Positions 1 through 5,329 of a stretch of 5,329 nt of DNA are shown here, in pieces. The notes beneath the pieces are model-generated. The model ran no database searches and had not been told where the DNA came from. It saw only the letters and a list, made by a program, of their open reading frames with translations. The translations under genes were made by a program, and so were the position numbers. The first letter of the stretch is position 1; every line of letters starts with the position of its first letter. The DNA comes from Pseudomonadota bacterium (GTDB lineage: Bacteria; Desulfobacterota; Syntrophia; Syntrophales; JADFWA01), in the NCBI GenBank assembly GCA_030610915.1, contig JAUWQS010000147.1, positions 1-5,329 of the forward strand, written 5' to 3'.

Positions 1-2996
1 TCGCCAAAATTCTCGAGTGCCTTTCTGTCTTGGTCGAGTTTATCTCTCAGTTTCTGAATATCAGATTTATCAAACCTTCCAACCCCCTCTTTTAAAGAAT
101 CGAGATCAACGCGATATTTCCTGTACATACCCTCTTTCAAGAGGCTGATCTGAGAGGATACCTCACGGGATTCCATCTCTTTCTCACCTATTTCCTTTGT
201 TAAGTTGTCAAGTTCCCTTTTGATCTTCCACGTATTTGCCTCCGCCTTTTTTAATATCTCCTTCTTTTCACGCAGGCTCTCTCTTTCTCTTTCCAATTCA
301 ATATCGAGCATATCATGATCCGAGCAGAAATGCTCAAGACGATCTTTCTTTCGGGCAATATTTTTCGTAATATCTTCAATCTCTTTTTCAAAAATTCCTG
401 CATCCTTAATCTTAAAATCAATCTCACTCGATATATCAGTTGCGGCAGCCTTTAATCCCGCCAGGGTCTTGAGGTCTGCATTCTTCTTTTCTTCGAGGGA
501 GGCTAAAAGCACCTTTTCGCTGATCAGTTCCCTTTCCGTCTCCTCCAATTTGCTTCTTAGCTCCTCCCATCTCTCTCGCAGAGATGAAATCGTCTTATCT
601 GCCGCGCTTTCCCTGTCCTCACAGACGGCAATATCCTTTTCAATCGCTGTCATCTTTTCCATTGCCTGAACTTCTTCTGCTTTTAGGCTTTTTCTGTTGA
701 AGGAAAGGACGTTTATCCTCTGCTCGATCCACTTCTGCTCACCTTCAAATCGTTCGATGTCCTTCTGCTTGCCGTTGATATTCAGTTCCAGTTTGCGAAG
801 ATCGGACCTCAATCCAGTCAGTTCTTCCTCCCACTGTGAGACAAGGGCGTCCGCCTCCAGCCTGCAATCCTTTTCATTTTTTAATAAGCCGGACAGGTTA
901 TCGACCTCCCCTTCTATCCGGGCAATTTCTCTCTTACGGCGAAGAAGGCCGCTTTCACTGTTTGATCCGTAACCTCCGGTTAAAACACCATGAGGGCTTA
1001 CGATATCGCCGGCCGGCGTTACAAAGGTCATCCCATGGCCGTTTCTCTCCCACAGGGACAGGCACGTATCGATATCCGGAGTCAATATCACGTCTCCTAA
1101 AAGATAATCGGCTATACCTTCAAAGCCCTCCCTAACACCGACCACATCGATCAATTTGATGGCTTCCCCGGCATCGCGGGGACTCATATCAACACTCGAA
1201 GGATTTTCTCTGACCTCTTCAAGAGGGATAAAACTCCCTCTGCCGAGTGAATGGCTTTTGAGGTAATCTATAGCTCTTATACCGTCCTTATGGCTGTTTA
1301 CGACAATGTACTGGAGCTTCTCCCCGAGAACCGCCTCCACTGCAACTTCATACTCCTTGGGAACATCGATATAATCGATCACCAGCCCGCAGAAACCTTC
1401 AAGAAACCGCTCATAATCCACCCCATTGCGGGCACTCTTTGCATTTATGATAGATCTTGTGCCCTCGCTACACCACTCATAGCCTCCTTGAAATTCCCGC
1501 AGGGAAGAGAGCCGGGACGATTTTATCCCTGTTCCCTCCTTTAATTCGGAAATTCTCCCGTCAACTGCCTCTAAATTACACCTTGCATCTTCAAGCGTAC
1601 AGAGAAGCGTCCTCTCCGCCTCTGTGAGATATTCAAACTTTTCCACATCCGACTGTAGAGAGGATTTCCGGCTTGACAGGGAATCACGCGCTGAATCGAG
1701 CTTTTTTGTGTTTTCCTCTATTTCAGAGTTATAACTCTCCGATCTTCCCTTGAAATCCTCACCTTTCTTCACAAGGCCTGTCAGTACATTTTTGAGTCTA
1801 ACCTTCTCCGTCAGGATATCAAAGTGTCCAATCTTTTTTTCCTCCAACTCCTTGTGAAGCCTTCTCTCCTCCCCCTTCAATTCTTCTACTCTCTTTTGAC
1901 CTTTTTCAACGGAATCCCTGATATTTGTGAGTTTTCCGTCCGACCCGCCTACCCTGTTTTCAAGGACGTTCAATTCTTTTAAGGCGTTCTCCTTTCTCTT
2001 TTGAAACATCTCAATATTTGACAGGTTTTTTTGTTTCCTGTCTGATATCTCCGCAATCTTTCCCTTCAAAAATCTGATTTCCTGTTCATTGATATTTACA
2101 TCATTTTTTGTTTCATATAATTTCTCCTGGAGTTTTGATATCCGGCTATCATTTTCGAGGATTGCCACCTTTGTCTTTTCAAGGGATGCCTCGATCTTCC
2201 TCGATTTCGTCTCAACTTCGATTCCCCTGACAGCAGTCCCGTTGTATGCATCATTTACCGATTCCCGCTTTTCCACCAAATCCAGATATGTCTGAAGGGC
2301 AAGGGCAAGTTCCTCTTCTTTTGTCGTTTTTTTTAATGTCTTGTACCTTTCCGCCTTCTTTGCCTGCAGCGATATGGATTTGATCTGTGTCTTTACCTCG
2401 CCGATTATGTCGTCCAAGCGAACAATGTTTTGCCTCGTGCCCTCCATCTTTCGTGAGGCGGCCTCTTTCCTGCTCTTATATTTTGCAATACCGGCCGCCT
2501 CTTCTATCAAATCCCGTCTCTCGACAGGTTTGGCCTCAACGAGATTTACAATATGGTTCTGTTCCACCAGGGAGTATGTCCTGGCACCGATCCCCATATC
2601 CATAAAAAATTCTCTGACGTCGAGCAGTCTGCAAGACACTTTATTGATAGAATAATCACTTTCACCGTCACGGAAGATTCTTCTCGAAATCATAACCTCG
2701 CTAAAATCGTTATATTCACCCGGAAACCTTTCCCCATCAGACGAAAGAATCATCGATACTTCAGCCATACCCACAGGAGAAGCGCCGTTGCTCCCGCCGA
2801 ATATGACATCTTCCATCTTCTTTGCGCGGAGCATCTTAAACCTCTGTTCACCCATAACCCAGCGGACGGCATCAACCATATTACTCTTCCCGCATCCATT
2901 GGGACCAACAACGGCGCTGATCCCACCCGCGAAATCGAGAATGGTTCTGTTCCTGAAGGACTTAAAGCCGGCTATCTCCAATCTCTTTAATCTCAT
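1..2996 (-). CDS. smc: Chromosome segregation protein SMC (N-terminal 998 residues, cut by window edge)
   Basis: SMC is the ATPase of the bacterial condensin, which with ScpA/ScpB extrudes DNA loops and helps chromosomes segregate; it is cytoplasmic and bound to the nucleoid. Seen: the N-terminal motif RLEIAGFKSF, Walker A GPNGCGKS at residues 31-38, an R-loop-like LRAKKMEDVIFGGS near 56-69, a Q-loop glutamine at 146, and the family motif EEAAG near 163-167. A long Lys/Glu/Leu-rich coiled coil follows to about 495, then the hinge (about 500-680) with VSPHGVLTGGYGSNS containing the conserved glycines near 674. The returning coiled coil runs to the window edge, ending in LENFG. Family members are about 1150-1200 residues, so roughly 170-190 residues with the ABC signature and Walker B lie outside. 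The reading frame has no stop. The ATG at 2996 is preceded by an in-frame TAG at 3015-3017 with no other start between; the ribosome site is weak (AGG about 10 nt upstream). It is divergent from the DUF2007 gene. Confidence 0.97.
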   Translation of the reverse strand, partial: MRLKRLEIAGFKSFRNRTILDFAGGISAVVGPNGCGKSNMVDAVRWVMGEQRFKMLRAKKMEDVIFGGSNGASPVGMAEVSMILSSDGERFPGEYNDFSEVMISRRIFRDGESDYSINKVSCRLLDVREFFMDMGIGARTYSLVEQNHIVNLVEAKPVERRDLIEEAAGIAKYKSRKEAASRKMEGTRQNIVRLDDIIGEVKTQIKSISLQAKKAERYKTLKKTTKEEELALALQTYLDLVEKRESVNDAYNGTAVRGIEVETKSRKIEASLEKTKVAILENDSRISKLQEKLYETKNDVNINEQEIRFLKGKIAEISDRKQKNLSNIEMFQKRKENALKELNVLENRVGGSDGKLTNIRDSVEKGQKRVEELKGEERRLHKELEEKKIGHFDILTEKVRLKNVLTGLVKKGEDFKGRSESYNSEIEENTKKLDSARDSLSSRKSSLQSDVEKFEYLTEAERTLLCTLEDARCNLEAVDGRISELKEGTGIKSSRLSSLREFQGGYEWCSEGTRSIINAKSARNGVDYERFLEGFCGLVIDYIDVPKEYEVAVEAVLGEKLQYIVVNSHKDGIRAIDYLKSHSLGRGSFIPLEEVRENPSSVDMSPRDAGEAIKLIDVVGVREGFEGIADYLLGDVILTPDIDTCLSLWERNGHGMTFVTPAGDIVSPHGVLTGGYGSNSESGLLRRKREIARIEGEVDNLSGLLKNEKDCRLEADALVSQWEEELTGLRSDLRKLELNINGKQKDIERFEGEQKWIEQRINVLSFNRKSLKAEEVQAMEKMTAIEKDIAVCEDRESAADKTISSLRERWEELRSKLEETERELISEKVLLASLEEKKNADLKTLAGLKAAATDISSEIDFKIKDAGIFEKEIEDITKNIARKKDRLEHFCSDHDMLDIELERERESLREKKEILKKAEANTWKIKRELDNLTKEIGEKEMESREVSSQISLLKEGMYRKYRVDLDSLKEGVGRFDKSDIQKLRDKLDQDRKALENFG

Positions 2997-3056
2997 CCCG
3001 TAGCAACCTGATTCCTATTACAGCCAAACTCTCATCTTGAATTTTTAACAAATGGA

Positions 3057-3085
3057 TGTATATTTGTAAAGTGGAAATACAACAA
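3057..3085 (-). promoter_or_regulatory. Weak candidate promoter for smc
   Basis: On the minus strand TTGTTG (3085-3080) and TATACA (3062-3057) are separated by exactly 17 nt. The matches to the sigma-70 consensus are only 3/6 and 4/6, so this is the best-spaced candidate rather than a clear promoter. It would give a leader of about 55 nt before the smc ATG. The palindromes at 3088-3123 would lie just upstream of its -35. Confidence 0.25.
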
Positions 3086-3087
3086 CA

Positions 3088-3112
3088 TGTGTTCTGTGGA
3101 TTTTAGAACACA
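3088..3112. repeat. Inverted repeat TGTGTTCT-9-AGAACACA
   Basis: The arms TGTGTTCT (3088-3095) and AGAACACA (3105-3112) are exact reverse complements separated by 9 nt. The right arm overlaps the perfect palindrome at 3108-3123. The position in the divergent smc/DUF2007 region suggests a dimeric regulator site, although an RNA hairpin is also possible. The regulator is unknown. Confidence 0.5.
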
Positions 3113-3123
3113 ATATATTGTGT
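3108..3123. promoter_or_regulatory. Perfect 16-bp palindrome, operator-like
   Basis: ACACAATATATTGTGT is fully self-complementary, centred between 3115 and 3116. It lies about 20 bp upstream of the -35 of the DUF2007 promoter and upstream of the smc start, in the middle of the divergent region. A/T-rich palindromes with TGTGT half-sites are typical targets of small dimeric transcription factors. No regulator gene is present in the window. Confidence 0.5.
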
Positions 3124-3142
3124 AACGATTGTCAATTTCTCC

Positions 3143-3171
3143 TTGACATAAGAATATTACCATCAAATAGT
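3143..3171 (+). promoter_or_regulatory. Sigma-70-type promoter for the DUF2007 gene
   Basis: A perfect TTGACA -35 (3143-3148) is followed after 17 nt by AATAGT (3166-3171), a 4/6 match to TATAAT. Transcription would start near 3178, leaving a leader of about 37 nt. The inverted repeat 3155-3178 covers the spacer and the -10, so access of polymerase could be controlled there. Confidence 0.55.
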
Positions 3172-3178
3172 GGTAATA
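3155..3178. promoter_or_regulatory. Inverted repeat over the DUF2007 promoter -10 (possible operator)
   Basis: The arms TATTACCA (3155-3162) and TGGTAATA (3171-3178) are exact reverse complements with an 8-nt spacer. They straddle the promoter spacer, the -10 and the expected start site, the usual position for a repressor operator or for a spacer-binding activator. This is inferred from position and symmetry only. Confidence 0.45.
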
Positions 3179-3214
3179 ATATTTCATTGTTGATGAGGAG
3201 GTATCGGTTAGAGG

Positions 3215-3463
3215 ATGGAAGGAGAGAAGTGGGAGACAGTCCATACAGCATCGGGGATGACAAATGCGAATATTATAGTGGGAAGACTAAAAGCAGAGGG
3301 AATACCGACAAAACTAAGGTACGAGGCAGCAGGAATAATTTATGCCATTACTATTGATGGTCTGGGAGAAGTGAATATAATGGTTCCCGCCGCTCATCTG
3401 GAAAAGGCCAGGACTGTTCTTTCCACATCCTACAAAGACGAAGATATTGACTGGGAAAGATGA
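3215..3463 (+). CDS. Small DUF2007-type protein (putative signal-transducing protein)
   Basis: An 82-residue protein resembling the DUF2007 family, small ferredoxin-like-fold proteins described as putative prokaryotic signal transducers; no reaction or partner is established. Seen: an early Trp (WETVHTASGMTNANIIVGRL), then KAEGIPTKL, a Gly/Ile-rich strand, VNIMVPAAHLEKARTVL near 53-69, and an acidic tail ending DIDWER. This fits the family order of strand, helix carrying the AEGI motif, strand, then IxVP followed by a helix that begins DLE/HLEKA. The length suits a single-domain family member. No signal peptide or membrane segment is visible. The ATG at 3215 is the only possible start, because an in-frame TAG sits at 3209-3211; a strong GAGGAGG (3195-3201) lies 13 nt upstream, slightly far. 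The gene is divergent from smc and appears monocistronic, with its own promoter. Confidence 0.88.
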   Translation: MEGEKWETVHTASGMTNANIIVGRLKAEGIPTKLRYEAAGIIYAITIDGLGEVNIMVPAAHLEKARTVLSTSYKDEDIDWER

Positions 3464-3468
3464 TCGGT

Positions 3469-3482
3469 AGCCGCTCACGGCT
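3469..3482 (+). terminator. Weak hairpin after the DUF2007 gene
   Basis: AGCCG (3469-3473) and CGGCT (3478-3482) pair around a 4-nt loop, starting 6 nt after the DUF2007 stop. The stem is only 5 bp and is followed by TAAAACTT rather than a U-run, so intrinsic termination would be poor. It may only stabilise the transcript end. Confidence 0.25.
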
Positions 3483-3739
3483 TAAAACTTAGGAATTCGT
3501 TCGATGATGAACCAGTAGCCAGTGATATAGTAACTTTATGGCGGTTTTTAGCTTTGCACATCTCCCTGTCTTTACAAAAGTGTTTTCAAGGAGCACCAAG
3601 GGGTAAGAACAGAACAGTTAATCAAAAAGGAAATTTTGTTTTAATATTTGATAATGAAGATAGAGAAGAAAGGCATTTCACGGATTTATTATTAGATTCA
3701 TGTTTAAGGAATAGAGACAGGATAACGCTAAGCGTATCC

Positions 3740-3760
3740 AACACTTGTAGCTATAGTGTT
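3740..3760. repeat. Inverted repeat AACACT-9-AGTGTT upstream of the operon promoter
   Basis: The arms AACACT (3740-3745) and AGTGTT (3755-3760) are exact reverse complements around 9 nt that include the small palindrome TAGCTA. It ends 14 nt before the candidate -35 at 3775, where an activator or repressor of the two-gene unit could bind. The arms are short, so chance is possible. Confidence 0.3.
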
Positions 3761-3774
3761 ATATATTGAAGGTT

Positions 3775-3803
3775 TTGTAAAATGTGTTTTAAAAATGTAG
3801 TAT
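3775..3803 (+). promoter_or_regulatory. Candidate promoter for the two-gene unit
   Basis: TTGTAA (3775-3780) and TAGTAT (3798-3803) are separated by 17 nt and each match the sigma-70 consensus at 4 of 6 positions. Transcription would begin near 3810, about 35 nt before the ATG at 3845. It is the best-spaced candidate upstream of the operon but is not strong. Confidence 0.4.
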
Positions 3804-3844
3804 GGTGAAATTAACAAAATGAACCAGAAGGGATAAGACAATAA

Positions 3845-4327
3845 ATGAGTGCTATGTTGTCGGACCAGGATGTTGCTCTGTTATTGAGAGAACGAAAAGT
3901 TCTTCCTGCTGATTATCAAAAAAAGATACAGGTGCACCCCAAAAGAGGACACAAGGAACGTGAGTTGGATCTTAAAGGTTCTGATGGTAGCGACTTTCGC
4001 TTAATTCTGCGGCAGAGTCTTTTCAATCCTCTCGATTTCTCGATCATTCTTGGTTACAGACCTGCAAATTCGAACCAGTTATTTAGATTACAGCGATATA
4101 ACGGGAAAAGTCATGAGCATACCAATACTATTGAGCGTGATACGTTTTATAACTTCCACATTCATAAGGCAACCGAGCGTTACCAGCAGTTAGGTGCAAG
4201 GAAAGACGCATTCGCTGAGCCAACGGATCGATTTTCTGAATTTCATGAGGCCATTTCATGTATGATTAATAATTGTGGATTTGAGGTCCCCTTTGATCCG
4301 CAAAGAAAACTTTTTGAGGAGATATGA
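3845..4327 (+). CDS. Uncharacterised 160-residue protein, possibly DUF6978-like; first gene of a two-gene unit
   Basis: Function unknown. The 160-residue product is soluble, with no signal peptide or membrane helix. The N-terminal 25 residues are probably helical (LSDQDVALLLRERK). The middle alternates beta-like strands (FRLILRQ, FSIILGYRP, LFRLQRYNG). Then come a histidine pair, SHEHTN at 89-94, and a second, FHIHKATERY from about 104. The C-terminal part is helical (FSEFHEAISCMINNCGFEV). This order resembles my recollection of the DUF6978 family (strands, a His-containing turn, a HxH strand, and a final helix ending in a Cys-Asn/Gly motif), but the match is from memory. The ATG at 3845 has AAGGGA at 3828-3833, 11 nt upstream; the later Met at 3854 is worse placed. 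The stop is 3 nt from the next ATG and the next gene's ribosome site lies inside this gene's last codons, so the two are probably co-expressed and may act together. Confidence 0.82.
   Translation: MSAMLSDQDVALLLRERKVLPADYQKKIQVHPKRGHKERELDLKGSDGSDFRLILRQSLFNPLDFSIILGYRPANSNQLFRLQRYNGKSHEHTNTIERDTFYNFHIHKATERYQQLGARKDAFAEPTDRFSEFHEAISCMINNCGFEVPFDPQRKLFEEI
4316..4322 (+). promoter_or_regulatory. Ribosome binding site inside the upstream gene's end, coupling the two genes
   Basis: GAGGAGA lies 8 nt before the ATG at 4331 and within the final codons (Glu-Glu-Ile) of the upstream gene. This is the best ribosome site in the window, it fixes the start of the downstream gene, and it suggests translational coupling. 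Confidence 0.75.
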
Positions 4328-4330
4328 GCC

Positions 4331-5104
4331 ATGGATACAGAAATGATTGAAGGCGATTTTAAGCGAAAAGTGTGCGAGAAAATTACAATATCGACAGAGG
4401 GTATAAACCGTTTCCGAGTTTTTACCCCTTTTATGTTTGAAGATGGCGATCATCTGGCGATTACCCTGAAAAGAGAGAATGGAGAATGGGTTCTTTCAGA
4501 TGAAGGTCACACATACATGCACCTGACGTATGATCTGGACGAAAAAGACCTTCAGAGAGGAACCAGGCAAAAAATCATTACAAATGCGCTTTCGGTATTC
4601 AGCGTCCATGATCGTGAAGGCGAATTAATTATACCAATTCAAGAAGAACGATATGGCGATGCCCTTTATAGCTTCATTCAAGCGCTTCTCAGGATAACCG
4701 ATGTTACTTATCTTTCACGTGAACGGGTTCGTTCGACTTTTATGGAAGACTTCAGAGCATTTATGGGAGAAACAGTGCCGGAAAATCGCCGTGAATTTGA
4801 CTGGCACGACCCCCTGCACGATCCGGGAGGCAAGTACCTGATTGATTGTCGTATAAACGGGATGCCCAAACCGCTTTTTGTCCAGGCGTTGCCAACAGAT
4901 GATAAAACAAGAGACGCAACTATTACTTTGCTCCAGTTTGAAAAGTGGGGAACGACTTTCCGTTCTCTTGCCGTCTTTGAGGATCAGGAACAGATCAATC
5001 GCAAGGTACTTGCACGTTTCAGCGATGTCTGCGAAAAACAATTTTCAAGCCTTGTAGCAAACCGGGAACGAATCAAGCGCTATTTGGAAGAAACAATGTC
5101 ATAA
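4331..5104 (+). CDS. DUF1828/DUF1829-type protein; second gene of the two-gene unit
   Basis: A 257-residue cytoplasmic protein of unknown function. Residues about 25-115 match the pattern I associate with DUF1828: [19 protein letters not shown], then the hallmark [13 protein letters not shown] (LSDEGH at 55-60), then a helix leading to [20 protein letters not shown]. Residues about 165-250 look like DUF1829: [44 protein letters not shown], and a final helix. The DUF1828-DUF1829 fusion is a known architecture found in bacteria and phages, usually without assigned function. I see no Walker, helix-turn-helix or clear PD-(D/E)XK motif. The start at 4331 is fixed by GAGGAGA 8 nt upstream. The gene follows its partner by 3 nt and precedes a methyltransferase gene by 45 nt on the same strand, so a shared transcript and a role linked to DNA modification or defence are plausible but inferred. 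Confidence 0.85.
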   Translation: MDTEMIEGDFKRKVCEKITISTEGINRFRVFTPFMFEDGDHLAITLKRENGEWVLSDEGHTYMHLTYDLDEKDLQRGTRQKIITNALSVFSVHDREGELIIPIQEERYGDALYSFIQALLRITDVTYLSRERVRSTFMEDFRAFMGETVPENRREFDWHDPLHDPGGKYLIDCRINGMPKPLFVQALPTDDKTRDATITLLQFEKWGTTFRSLAVFEDQEQINRKVLARFSDVCEKQFSSLVANRERIKRYLEETMS

Positions 5105-5113
5105 CCGTAACGT

Positions 5114-5126
5114 GTTTTGTCAAAAC
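5114..5126. repeat. Short palindrome GTTTTG-T-CAAAAC
   Basis: Arms of 6 nt flank a single central T, in the 45-nt gap between the DUF1828-type gene and the methyltransferase start. The one-base spacer rules out an RNA hairpin with full arms, so a protein-binding site is the more natural reading. Chance is also possible at this length. Confidence 0.25.
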
Positions 5127-5149
5127 CAGATACACGACGGGGGAATTCG

Positions 5150-5329
5150 ATGGCTGATAACATACGATGGGGACTTGATAATCCGCATCCTTTTTCGAAG
5201 ATGAAGACGGAGTTGATCTGGGAGGGGAAGTATGACGAGTATGGTAACCGGCGGGCGGTGGACGTTGCCGGGAGCGCCATGCCTCTCCAAAATTCGGGGA
5301 CAAAATTCGGGGACGTCATACGTGTTGTT
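5150..5329 (+). CDS. N-terminal fragment of a site-specific DNA methyltransferase, probably interrupted
   Basis: The first 47 codons match, from memory, the N-terminus of a family of N4/N6 DNA methyltransferases of type III-like restriction-modification loci: IRWGLDNPHPFSKMKTEL, WEGKYDEYGNRR, and VDVAGSAMPLQ. In that family the next residues normally continue KIETIDEPR and lead to the catalytic IDPPF motif. Here the sequence switches after Gln47 (codon 5288-5290) to NSGTKFGDVIRVV, encoded by a tandem GGGGAC-containing repeat. The frame stays open to the window end, but codons after 47 probably belong to an inserted element, so the gene is likely inactive. No catalytic motif is within the window. 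The ATG at 5150 has GGGGGA (5139-5144) 5 nt upstream. It follows the DUF1828-type gene by 45 nt and may have been transcribed with it. A partial but intact divergent family member is the alternative. Confidence 0.75.
   Translation, partial: MADNIRWGLDNPHPFSKMKTELIWEGKYDEYGNRRAVDVAGSAMPLQNSGTKFGDVIRVV
5289..5314. repeat. Tandem 13-bp direct repeat AAAATTCGGGGAC x2
   Basis: Two exact, adjacent copies occupy 5289-5301 and 5302-5314. The unit is not a multiple of three, so the two copies are read in different frames (NSGT, then KFGD), which argues against a protein-level repeat. It marks the break in the methyltransferase and is best read as an element end or an array of transposase recognition motifs. 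Confidence 0.85.
5289..5329. mobile_element. Probable border of a REP/IS200-type element inside the methyltransferase gene
   Basis: Family resemblance of the methyltransferase ends at 5288-5290, where two tandem copies of AAAATTCGGGGAC begin, followed by GTCATACG. ATTCGGGGAC followed by a CATAC motif is, from memory, a recurrent sequence flanking Y1 (REP-associated or IS200-like) transposase genes in deltaproteobacterial genomes. No transposase is visible; it would lie to the right of the window. The orientation and extent of the element cannot be determined here. Confidence 0.5.

Larger units (their letters stand above)
3464..3844. other. Intergenic region without a supportable gene
   Basis: Between the DUF2007 gene and the right-hand operon no gene can be supported. 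The stretch holds a short GC hairpin just after the DUF2007 stop, and a frame that stays open from the TGA at 3461 to a TGA at 3767-3769. That frame has no ATG or GTG start and no recognisable domain; its only start-like codon is the TTG at 3554. An inverted repeat follows at 3740-3760, then a candidate promoter. The A+T-rich composition differs from smc and could mark the border of acquired DNA. Confidence 0.5.

Noticed and set aside
469..3003. Several plus-strand open frames of 66-145 codons across the left half
   Set aside because: All lie antisense to the continuous smc frame, which carries clear family motifs from start to hinge; they are shadows of it.
3130..3135. TGTCAA as a minus-strand TTGACA -35 for smc
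   Set aside because: No acceptable -10 lies at 16-18 nt; the only TATATT-like hexamer is just 12 nt away. The match exists because TGTCAA forms a small inverted repeat with the plus-strand TTGACA.
3032..3244. Minus-strand 70-codon open frame overlapping the divergent region
   Set aside because: It runs through the DUF2007 promoter, the palindromes and the start of the DUF2007 gene, and has no recognisable domain.
3118..3357. Plus-strand 79-codon open frame overlapping the DUF2007 gene
   Set aside because: It is in a different frame, starts upstream of the promoter identified, and lacks family similarity, unlike the 3215-3463 frame.
3544..3606. Short plus-strand frame starting ATGGCGGTTTTT and ending TAA
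   Set aside because: About 20 codons, no ribosome site, and no recognisable peptide; insufficient to call a gene.
4256..4453. Minus-strand 65-codon open frame across the junction of the two-gene unit
   Set aside because: Antisense to both well-supported genes and without a recognisable product.
4715..5041. Minus-strand 108-codon open frame inside the DUF1828-type gene
   Set aside because: Antisense shadow of a gene with a strong ribosome site and family motifs.
5073..5319. Two minus-strand open frames of 76 and 79 codons opposite the methyltransferase start
   Set aside because: They are antisense to a recognisable methyltransferase N-terminus and begin within the repeat; neither has domain similarity.
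1..5329. CRISPR array, tRNA or rRNA gene
   Set aside because: No regularly spaced repeats, cloverleaf-like segment or rRNA-like conserved stretch was seen on either strand.

Overview
The window looks like a stretch of bacterial chromosome where a housekeeping locus meets accessory DNA. The large minus-strand gene is a bacterial/archaeal-type SMC ATPase. Its Walker A variant (GPNGCGKSN), the overall codon use, and the short GGGGAC-type repeat at the right edge would fit a deltaproteobacterial (Desulfobacterota-like) genome. That assignment is an impression from memory, not something the sequence proves.

Left part (1-2996, minus strand): the first 998 codons of smc. The N-terminal ATPase head half, the first coiled coil, the hinge and most of the returning coiled coil are present. 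The C-terminal head half lies beyond base 1. The frame was read through codon by codon with no stop.

Centre (2997-3214): a compact divergent control region between smc and a small plus-strand gene. It holds a perfect 16-bp palindrome, an overlapping 8+8 inverted repeat, and a TTGACA-type promoter whose spacer and -10 are covered by another 8+8 inverted repeat. The plus-strand gene (3215-3463) encodes an 82-residue DUF2007-type protein.

Bases 3464-3844 hold no gene that can be supported. They contain a small GC hairpin, an unexplained 102-codon open frame without a convincing start, an inverted repeat and a candidate promoter.

Right part (3845-5329, plus strand): a tight two-gene unit of a 160-residue protein (tentatively DUF6978-like) and a 257-residue DUF1828/DUF1829-type protein, separated by 3 nt and probably translationally coupled. 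It is followed 45 nt later by the N-terminal 47 codons of a DNA methyltransferase of a restriction-modification-associated family. The family sequence stops abruptly after Met-Pro-Leu-Gln and is replaced by two tandem copies of AAAATTCGGGGAC. This resembles the border of a REP/IS200-type mobile element, so the methylase is probably interrupted. The right part therefore reads as a damaged defence or restriction-modification locus beside smc. The DUF6978-like/DUF1828 pair is its least explained component and the best candidate here for an undescribed system.
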